Of a DNA stretch of 11,034 bases, positions 5,056 to 11,034 are shown in pieces. The notes under the pieces were generated by a model that saw nothing but the letters and a program-made list of their open reading frames with translations, made no database searches and was not told where the DNA came from. This DNA is from Bacteroidales bacterium (GTDB lineage Bacteria > Bacteroidota > Bacteroidia > Bacteroidales > P3). The position numbers and the translations under genes are program-made. Within the stretch, counting starts at the first letter, position 1, and each line of letters begins with the position of its first letter. The stretch lies in assembly GCA_017988355.1 (NCBI GenBank), contig JAGNRX010000020.1, forward strand, positions 1 to 11,034, written 5' to 3'.

Positions 5056-6054
5056 ATGAAGCGATTATTTTTAAGCATAATACTATGTTTGTTTGCGTAT
5101 AATGGGTTTTCACAAAACCTAATAGATCTTGATGATCAAAAGCTTACAGCGTTCACCAATAAGTTAATAGAACTACCATTTCCAGAAAGGGACGTGATAA
5201 TTAAGGCTTGTGATGTTTTCCAGAAAGAGTTTGCAGACGACCCTTATGTTGCCGATTGGGCATTTCAAATACTTTATTACTACCACGAAATTAGTTGTGA
5301 AGACAAAACAAATACCCTTCATAAAACTTTTTCAGATAAAGAAATAAGAGGTTATTTCCATAATGATATTTGGGTTCTTCCTAAATTAAAATCAAATATT
5401 TCATCCTTTATATCAGAATATGCAAAATGGGGATATAGGATTTCATCAGATGAGGACACTTCCTATACTATCGAAGTCGATTCAACCTTCCTTATAAAAA
5501 GGTTAAATAAACTTCTTTCAGCAGACTTTGCCTTCTATTTCACTAATTACGTGGAAGATTTAAGAGCTCAACCAATTTGGCATGCTGAATTAAATATTCC
5601 AATTGCAGAAGTAATGAGAAGGGTTGAGTGGAGAGACTTGCTACTTGACAGAAGTCCAGATTTTGTTAGATCAGACCTTGTGACAAGACAAATAGAATAT
5701 CTTCTTTTCACCGTTACCAAAGGACTAGAATACACACCAATATATGGAGAAAATGATGATTATATGAAGGTTCACGACCCAAGAGAGGGACTCGATTATA
5801 CCAAAATTGCAAATGAAACCACAATAATCCTCCCTGAATATAAAGATGCAATACAAACATATTATAGAGCCTATCCAGACACCAAATGGGGGCTATATCT
5901 TACCGAGTTTATGCACCGCTTAGCCTTAAACAAATATCGTTTCTCAAACGAGATAGATGATTTTGTATTGGAAAGTCTTTATCCTTCTGAAAGAAAAAAC
6001 ATAGATCCTTTGCTAAAATACAAGGATATGCTTATCGATAATTTAACTGATTAG
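5056..6054 (+). CDS. Exported protein of unknown function upstream of DPP IV
   Basis: The 332-residue protein has a Sec signal peptide (residues 1-19, cleavage predicted before Gln20 in NGFSQ) and no lipobox, so it is probably periplasmic or secreted. The mature part looks mainly alpha-helical, with many aromatic and acidic residues (DDPYVADWAFQILYYYHEI, FAFYFTNYVEDLRAQPIWHAEL, RRVEWRDLLLDRSPDFVRSD, YYRAYPDTKWGLYLTEFMHRLAL). I see no catalytic motif, transmembrane segment, repeat or T9SS tail, and do not recognise the family. It is the first gene after a consensus promoter, and the DPP IV gene begins 24 bases after its stop. It may therefore be a partner of that peptidase, but that is inference from position only. 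Confidence 0.85.
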   Translation: MKRLFLSIILCLFAYNGFSQNLIDLDDQKLTAFTNKLIELPFPERDVIIKACDVFQKEFADDPYVADWAFQILYYYHEISCEDKTNTLHKTFSDKEIRGYFHNDIWVLPKLKSNISSFISEYAKWGYRISSDEDTSYTIEVDSTFLIKRLNKLLSADFAFYFTNYVEDLRAQPIWHAELNIPIAEVMRRVEWRDLLLDRSPDFVRSDLVTRQIEYLLFTVTKGLEYTPIYGENDDYMKVHDPREGLDYTKIANETTIILPEYKDAIQTYYRAYPDTKWGLYLTEFMHRLALNKYRFSNEIDDFVLESLYPSERKNIDPLLKYKDMLIDNLTD

Positions 6055-6078
6055 GAAACTCAATTGATTAGAAAAAAT

Positions 6079-8253
6079 ATGAAAAACTTAATAGTAATTT
6101 TCCTGTGCTTAATTAGCACCCTAACTGGCTTTACCCAAAAAAATATAACCCTTGAAGACATTTGGGTAAAAGGAACCTTCCGCCAAAAGTCAATAAAAGA
6201 GATACGCTCAATGAAAAATGGCGACCAGTACTGCATACTAACACCAAGTGGAATTGAACGTTATGATTATAAAACAGGAGAAAAAACAGATACAATAGTT
6301 GATTTCTCAACTCTTAAGTTTGACAATCAAAATAAGAATAAAATCTTTGCATACACATTCTCAAAAGACGAGAAGAAGATTCTTTTAGCAGCCGATCCAG
6401 AGTTTATCTATCGTCATTCCTTTGTTGCCAACTACTATATCTATGAAATAGAAACCAAAATCCTATACCAATTAAGCACAACAGGGAAACAAAGATTAGC
6501 AGATTTTTCACCAGACGGGAATAAAATATCGTGGATTAGGGATAATAACCTATTTATTACCGATATCTCAAGCCCAAACAAAGACGTAATACAAATCACC
6601 AAAGATGGAAAGTTCAACGAAATAATATATGGAACATCCGATTGGGTTTATGAAGAAGAATTAGCTTTGGTAAAAGGATATGCATGGAATGAAACCAGCA
6701 CCCAACTAGCCTATTATCGTTTCAATGAAAGTGATGTAAAAGAATACTCAATGCAAACATGGGGAGAGCTTTACCCTGAAAACTACACCTATAAATACCC
6801 AAAAGCAGGTCAGACAAATTCAGTGGTAGATATATTCGTATATTATGTAAATGAAAATACACATAAACAAATCGACTTAGGCACAGATAAAGATTATTAC
6901 CTGCCAAGAATTCAATGGTCAAAAGATGAAAACCAATTAGTAATTCACAAACTTAACCGTCTTCAAAACAACTACGACATAATATCAGTAAACACCAAAA
7001 CCTTTGAAAAATCACTACTCTATTCAGAAATAAACCAACACTATATTAACGAACCTGAAGAAGTTCATTTCCTTAAAGATAATTCAGCCTTTATTCTAAA
7101 ATCAGAAAGAAGTTCTTACTCTCATTTCTACATGGTAAGCCTAAAAGATAAATCCATAAGTCCAATAACCACTGGGAACTACGACTGTGAAAAACTATGC
7201 TATGTTGATGAAAAAGAAAAGAAGATATACTATACAGCTGCAGAAAGCTCTCCAATAAACAGAGAACTCTCAGTAGTTAATTTCAATGGTAAGAAACACA
7301 AACTCATCTCAAAGCAAATAGGAACCAATGAAGCAGAATTTAGTGAAAATGGGAAATACTATATAGGAACATATTCCGACAACGAAACCCCAGCAATCTA
7401 CACTGTTAACAATCAAAAAGGAGAAATTCTAAAAACCCTTGAAGATAATGCAGAACTAAAAGACACAATGGCATTATATTGCAAGGAAAGAAAAGAATTT
7501 GGTAGCTTTACCACAACAACAGGAACAAGCCTTAACTATTGGATGATTAAACCCTCAAATATGAAAGAAGGTAAGAAATATCCAGTACTATTCTTTGTTT
7601 ATGGAGGACCTTCAAGTCAAGAAGTTCTTAACTCACAAAAGAGAGCATCCGATATGTATTGGTTTATGATGCTTGCACAAGAGGGCTACATAACAATATG
7701 TGTTGACCCAAGAGGAACAGGCATGAGGGGAGAAGAGTTTAGAAAATGTACATATATGGAATTAGGTAAGTTTGAAACAGAAGACCTAATTGAAGCAGCA
7801 AAATACTTCGGATCTCAATCCTATGTTGATAAGACAAGATTAGGTATTTTTGGTTGGAGCTATGGTGGCTATATGTCAACCCTTGCAATAACCAAAGGAG
7901 CAGATTATTTCAAAACCGCAATAGCAGTAGCACCAGTAACCAATTGGAGATACTACGATAATATCTATACCGAACGCTTTATGAGAACCCCACAAGAGAA
8001 TCCAACAGGTTATGATATGAATTCCCCAATTAACCATGTTGATAAATTAAAAGGAAACTTCTTATTGATTCACGGCACATCTGACGACAATGTTCATATC
8101 CAAAACTCAATGGATTTGATAGATGCACTAATAAAATCAAACAAACAATTTGATCATTTCTTCTACCCAAACAGAAATCACGGCATATATGGAGGCATAA
8201 CACGTCTTCATCTCTACACACTAATGACCAACTATATCAAAGAAAAGCTTTAA
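6079..8253 (+). CDS. dpp4: Dipeptidyl peptidase IV, family S9B
   Basis: The 724-residue exported serine peptidase removes X-Pro or X-Ala dipeptides from peptide N-termini, probably in the periplasm. The signal peptide covers residues 1-19, with cleavage predicted before Gln20 (TGFTQ). An eight-bladed propeller (DPPIV_N, about 90-450) precedes the alpha/beta-hydrolase domain (about 500-724). The catalytic triad is visible: Ser594 in GWSYGG, Asp669 in GTSDDNVH, His701 in NRNHGI; the Asp-His spacing equals that of human DPP4. Tyr508 (VYGGPSSQ) is the oxyanion residue, and Glu193-Glu194 in DWVYEEE bind the substrate amino group. Those glutamates identify DPP IV rather than other S9 enzymes. ATG 6079 is preferred over an in-frame TTG at 6064 because it gives a normal signal peptide. 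The stop is followed directly by TAG and TGA in frame. It is probably co-transcribed with the preceding gene. Confidence 0.96.
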   Translation: MKNLIVIFLCLISTLTGFTQKNITLEDIWVKGTFRQKSIKEIRSMKNGDQYCILTPSGIERYDYKTGEKTDTIVDFSTLKFDNQNKNKIFAYTFSKDEKKILLAADPEFIYRHSFVANYYIYEIETKILYQLSTTGKQRLADFSPDGNKISWIRDNNLFITDISSPNKDVIQITKDGKFNEIIYGTSDWVYEEELALVKGYAWNETSTQLAYYRFNESDVKEYSMQTWGELYPENYTYKYPKAGQTNSVVDIFVYYVNENTHKQIDLGTDKDYYLPRIQWSKDENQLVIHKLNRLQNNYDIISVNTKTFEKSLLYSEINQHYINEPEEVHFLKDNSAFILKSERSSYSHFYMVSLKDKSISPITTGNYDCEKLCYVDEKEKKIYYTAAESSPINRELSVVNFNGKKHKLISKQIGTNEAEFSENGKYYIGTYSDNETPAIYTVNNQKGEILKTLEDNAELKDTMALYCKERKEFGSFTTTTGTSLNYWMIKPSNMKEGKKYPVLFFVYGGPSSQEVLNSQKRASDMYWFMMLAQEGYITICVDPRGTGMRGEEFRKCTYMELGKFETEDLIEAAKYFGSQSYVDKTRLGIFGWSYGGYMSTLAITKGADYFKTAIAVAPVTNWRYYDNIYTERFMRTPQENPTGYDMNSPINHVDKLKGNFLLIHGTSDDNVHIQNSMDLIDALIKSNKQFDHFFYPNRNHGIYGGITRLHLYTLMTNYIKEKL

Positions 8254-8328
8254 TAGTGACTCTCTTAACACTAAACACTATACTATAAGCGCTATTATAC
8301 TAAACTATAAACTTAAAACACTTAAGCC

Positions 8329-9654
8329 ATGGTTAAAGAATTTCAAGCTTTTATTGAGAATAACAATCTATTTGAAAAAGATGAGGTAATCCTTCTTGCA
8401 ATAAGTGGGGGGGTTGACTCGATGGTTTTATGTGATTTGTTCCAAAGGTCAGACTATAAGTTTGTGGTAGCACATTGCAATTTTCACCTTCGAGCAGAGG
8501 AGTCCAACAGAGACGAAGAATTTGTTGTAAACTATTGTAATAAGAATAATCTAAAGCTCCACCTAAAAGATTTCGACACCTATGGATATATGGAAGAGAA
8601 TGGTAAGAGTTTGGAGATGGCAGCAAGAGAACTCCGCTACGATTGGTTCTACGAGCTATTGGAAGAAAACAACTATGCCTACATAGCAACTGGACACCAT
8701 GGCGATGATTCCATTGAAACCTTCTTTATCAACCTTCTTCGAGGAACAGGAATAGCAGGACTTCATGGCATTCTTCAAAAAGTAAATAAAGTAATACACC
8801 CACTACTTTTCACCAACAGAGGCGCAATAATAAGATACCAAAAACAAAACAATTTAGAATTTGTTGAAGACTCAACCAATGCAGCTGTTCAATACACTAG
8901 GAACAAAATACGTCACGAACTAATACCCCTTTTCAAAGAAATATCACCCAACTTCCAAAAAACAATACTAAAAGAAATAGAAATATTTAAAGAAACAGAA
9001 GAAGTATTTCGTACCCTTATCAACAAAGCAAAAGAAGAGATAATTGAAATAGGACATAACATAATCAAGATACCAATAGGTAAAATCAAAACCCTAAAAC
9101 CTATCAATATCTATATGTATGAGCTGTTAACAGAATACAATTTTAACCAGTCAACCATAAACTCCATAAAAGACTCCCTTGATGAAACCTCTGGAAAACA
9201 ATTCTTTTCCGAAACACATAGATTAGTAAAAGACAGAGAGTACCTCCTAATAACAGAAAACGTAAGAGACTCCAATACCGAATATAAAATTGAAGAAGGA
9301 CAAACAAGTACGACAGTACCAATAAACCTACAGATAGAAGTCTTAAGAGACCTAAACTTCATCCATATACCCAAAACAAAAGATATAGCAATGTTTGACG
9401 AAGGGAAACTGCAATATCCCCTACAACTACGAAAATGGAAAAACGGTGACTCCTTTTATCCCTATGGACTGCATGGAGAAAAGAAAATCTCAACCTTCTA
9501 CAAAGACCTAAAATACTCCATAATAGACAAAGAAAACCAGTGGCTACTTTGTTCAGGAGACGATATAATTTGGGTAGTTGGGCAGAGAATAGACGATAGA
9601 TATAAGATAACAGATAAAACCAAAACAATTTATAGACTAGAACTAGATGAATAA
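8329..9654 (+). CDS. tilS: tRNA(Ile)-lysidine synthase
   Basis: The 441-residue cytoplasmic enzyme uses ATP and lysine to convert C34 of the CAU-anticodon tRNA(Ile) to lysidine, switching decoding from AUG to AUA and charging from Met to Ile. The N-terminal N-type ATP pyrophosphatase domain has the P-loop SGGVDS (26-31), CNFHLRAEES, then HHGDD (123-127) with the ETFFINLLRGTGIAGL helix, followed by DSTN and YTRNKIRHELIP. The C-terminal TilS_C domain is present (LRKWKNGDSFYPYG, GEKKISTFYKDLK, WVVGQRIDDRYK). Length and both domains fit the longer two-domain TilS form. The 75-base upstream gap shows no TAnnTTTG box or terminator, so it may be read from the peptidase transcript. The two P-loop glycines are both GGG, making a G7 run at 8407-8413, unusual in this AT-rich DNA. 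The end overlaps the next gene by eight bases. Confidence 0.96.
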   Translation: MVKEFQAFIENNNLFEKDEVILLAISGGVDSMVLCDLFQRSDYKFVVAHCNFHLRAEESNRDEEFVVNYCNKNNLKLHLKDFDTYGYMEENGKSLEMAARELRYDWFYELLEENNYAYIATGHHGDDSIETFFINLLRGTGIAGLHGILQKVNKVIHPLLFTNRGAIIRYQKQNNLEFVEDSTNAAVQYTRNKIRHELIPLFKEISPNFQKTILKEIEIFKETEEVFRTLINKAKEEIIEIGHNIIKIPIGKIKTLKPINIYMYELLTEYNFNQSTINSIKDSLDETSGKQFFSETHRLVKDREYLLITENVRDSNTEYKIEEGQTSTTVPINLQIEVLRDLNFIHIPKTKDIAMFDEGKLQYPLQLRKWKNGDSFYPYGLHGEKKISTFYKDLKYSIIDKENQWLLCSGDDIIWVVGQRIDDRYKITDKTKTIYRLELDE

Positions 9655-10870
9655 AATAATAATCATCCTATTAGTTTTCATTCCTCATCTTGCGTTCTCC
9701 CAACTCAATCAAACCCTAATTCAATACAACCAAACAATAAGCAAAGATAGTTTAGAAAAGACAATTCTAAACCTACAATCCTATGGCTCAAGATACACCT
9801 TCAGCCCCAACAGAAAAGCAATAGCTGAAGATTTAAAAGACCAGCTACAAAGCTATGGATTTAAAACAATATTAGATAGCTTCTATATTGAAGACTTTGT
9901 TTTTTATCCCGTACCAAATACCTTCAATAGTGGCTGGCAATATAATGTGGTAGCCGAAAAAAGAGGACAATATGCCAAAGACACATTCTTTGTTGTTGGA
10001 GCACACTATGATGCAGTAGCTTTTTCAACACAAACATCCGTATATGAAACAGCACCAGGAGCTGACGATAACGCATCAGGAGTATCAGCCATAATGGAAA
10101 TAGCTCGATTATATCATCTTCACAAAATAGTACCCACAAAGACCCTACGCCTCGAACTCTACGCAGCAGAAGAAATTGGTCTAATGGGAAGTAATATAGC
10201 AATAGAACGTTCTGCAAACAAGCTAACCGAACATATAATAGGGATGCTTTGTATGGATATGATAGGACATAAGTTCGATAGTTTAGGTAGCGACAATTTG
10301 AAACTAATAGAATACGATAACTCCCAAGACCTAACTAATTTTTGTGAGCAAACAGCCATTCAATACACCACAATAATACCCAATATAACCTCAGTAATGC
10401 ATGAGTATTCCGATAGTTATCCCTATTATCAATGGGGTCGAAAAGCAATATTCCTTCACGAACAAGATTTCCACCCTTTCTATCACACCCCACAAGATCT
10501 TTCTTCAACACTCGACTACAACTACCTCTCAAAAGTAGCTCAATTAGCCTTCTCCATAACCTATCTTGCCACAACCACCAACCAATATTTCCCAATATCA
10601 ATCCCCCAAAACCCAAATATTTCAGAACCCGAATTTCGTTTATTAGAAAACCCTGCAAAAGATATAATAAGATTCACATATATCAGTCCAAGACCAGAAA
10701 ACCCAATAGTACAAATAATTAATAGAATGGGAGTGGAGGAAATGACCGCAAAACTTAATATCTACCAAACCTCTTTACAAGAATATCAAATCCCAACAAA
10801 CGATTTAAAGGCAGGCATTTACTTTCTTAAAATTGGGAATGAGACTAAAAAAATTGTGGTTATCAAATAA
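9647..10870 (+). CDS. M28 family metallopeptidase with T9SS sorting domain
   Basis: This 407-residue zinc exopeptidase is probably exported to the cell surface or outside. The signal peptide covers residues 1-18, with Gln19 predicted at the mature N-terminus (LAFSQ). The M28 domain (about 90-310) has the two-zinc ligand set: His120 (GAHYD), Asp140 (GADDNASG), Glu176 next to catalytic Glu175 (AAEEIGL), Asp204 (MDMIG) and His280 (YHTPQD). GADDNASG resembles leucine-type aminopeptidases more than glutaminyl cyclases. After a proline-rich linker, residues 330-407 form a Por-type C-terminal sorting domain (FRLLENPAKD, then LKAGIYFLKI and KKIVVIK), marking it as a type IX secretion substrate. The ATG lies within the tilS end (ATGAATAA), so translation is probably coupled. 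Exact substrate is unknown; aminopeptidase activity is a family inference. Confidence 0.92.
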   Translation: MNKIIIILLVFIPHLAFSQLNQTLIQYNQTISKDSLEKTILNLQSYGSRYTFSPNRKAIAEDLKDQLQSYGFKTILDSFYIEDFVFYPVPNTFNSGWQYNVVAEKRGQYAKDTFFVVGAHYDAVAFSTQTSVYETAPGADDNASGVSAIMEIARLYHLHKIVPTKTLRLELYAAEEIGLMGSNIAIERSANKLTEHIIGMLCMDMIGHKFDSLGSDNLKLIEYDNSQDLTNFCEQTAIQYTTIIPNITSVMHEYSDSYPYYQWGRKAIFLHEQDFHPFYHTPQDLSSTLDYNYLSKVAQLAFSITYLATTTNQYFPISIPQNPNISEPEFRLLENPAKDIIRFTYISPRPENPIVQIINRMGVEEMTAKLNIYQTSLQEYQIPTNDLKAGIYFLKIGNETKKIVVIK

Positions 10871-10882
10871 TTTTTATCTTTG
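10854..10882 (+). promoter_or_regulatory. Promoter for the exported-protein gene at 10939
   Basis: TTG (10854-10856) lies inside the last codons of the M28 gene and is followed after 18 bases by TATCTTTG (10875-10882), identical to the -7 box of the promoter at 458-486. The predicted start is near 10888, with a leader of about 50 nt. No strong terminator separates it from the preceding gene; TTAATA/TATTAA just downstream is only a weak AT hairpin. Confidence 0.7.
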
Positions 10883-10938
10883 TAACGTTAATAGTAATAT
10901 TAAAAACAAAGAATAATAATAATTAAACTAAAACTAAT

Positions 10939-11034
10939 ATGAAAAAACTACTTTTAATAATTATCTCTATAATTCTGTTTTCGCCACTTATGGCACAAGA
11001 AACAAATAATGATGAGAATCAAGCTAGAAAAAAA
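10939..11034 (+). CDS. Exported protein, N-terminal fragment
   Basis: The gene runs off the end after 32 codons. The visible part is a signal peptide (MKK, a Leu/Ile-rich core, then SPLMA with cleavage predicted before Gln20) and the first polar residues of the mature protein (QETNNDENQARKK). A consensus promoter and a leader of about 50 nt support it as a real gene start. No lipobox is present. Family and function cannot be judged from this much. Confidence 0.7.
   Translation, partial: MKKLLLIIISIILFSPLMAQETNNDENQARKK

Noticed and set aside
6064..6078. TTG start for DPP IV five codons upstream
   Set aside because: The ATG at 6079 gives a normal signal peptide beginning MKN; the extra MIRKN adds nothing recognisable.
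8280..8300. Near-palindrome around AGCGCT before tilS as a terminator or operator
   Set aside because: The centre has no loop and the arms match poorly, with no T-run following; in this AT-rich gap it is likely chance.
8351..8689. Antisense open frame within tilS
   Set aside because: It lies wholly inside a strongly supported gene, and its product is Cys/His/Leu-rich with no domain or signal. The same applies to other opposite-strand frames at 6722-6922, 8030-8221, 8913-9628 and 9924-10658, and to plus-strand frames at 2291-2485 and 10432-10722.
9647..10870. Glutaminyl cyclase (also in the M28 fold)
   Set aside because: The metal-site motif is GADDNASG rather than the cyclase-type GANDGASG I recall, and the T9SS tail fits a secreted peptidase better.

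Overview
The window looks like a chromosomal segment from a member of the Bacteroidota, most likely order Bacteroidales. It is AT-rich. Four promoters fit the Bacteroidota-type TTG / TAnnTTTG pattern and there are no Shine-Dalgarno-like leaders. There is a TonB-dependent receptor with the long N-terminal presequence I associate with Bacteroidales, and a secreted peptidase ending in a type IX secretion (T9SS) sorting domain. All seven proteins with a readable signal peptide carry Gln at the predicted mature N-terminus, the 'Q-rule' of Bacteroidota signal peptidase I substrates. The T9SS tail argues against a typical gut Bacteroides. No genus can be named from the sequence.

Layout. 1-180 (+) is the C-terminus of a Mg2+-transporting P-type ATPase (MgtA/MgtB type). 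181-530 is a repeat-rich intergenic region: a GTCTAAGGTC-type dispersed repeat, four tandem copies of a 20-bp unit bracketed by a 14-bp inverted repeat, then a clear promoter and a short 5'-UTR hairpin. 531-1115 and 1166-1741 (+) are tandem paralogues encoding small outer-membrane beta-barrel-like proteins of unknown function. 1742-1945 holds a second copy of the dispersed repeat, a degenerate 21-bp-period repeat and a strong bidirectional terminator. 1946-3961 (-) is a TonB-dependent receptor. 4077-4924 (-) is a two-gene unit of an 88-residue membrane protein and elongation factor P, closed by an intrinsic terminator at 3996-4030. 4925-5055 is a compact divergent promoter region. From 5056 the plus strand carries a secreted protein of unknown function, dipeptidyl peptidase IV, tilS, and an M28 metallopeptidase whose start overlaps the tilS stop. 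The window ends in the first 32 codons of another exported protein that has its own promoter.

How the genes fit together. The 5056-10870 block lacks obvious internal terminators and may be one transcript. It combines two exported peptidases (DPP IV, which removes N-terminal dipeptides, and a T9SS-exported M28 aminopeptidase-like enzyme), which suggests peptide scavenging, with the housekeeping tRNA-modification enzyme TilS embedded between them. The minus-strand unit is a translation gene (efp) with an uncharacterised small membrane protein.

I found no clear new defence or mobile system. The least explained material is the modular intergenic repeat architecture around the paralogous barrel pair, the unknown protein in front of DPP IV, and the small membrane protein in front of efp.
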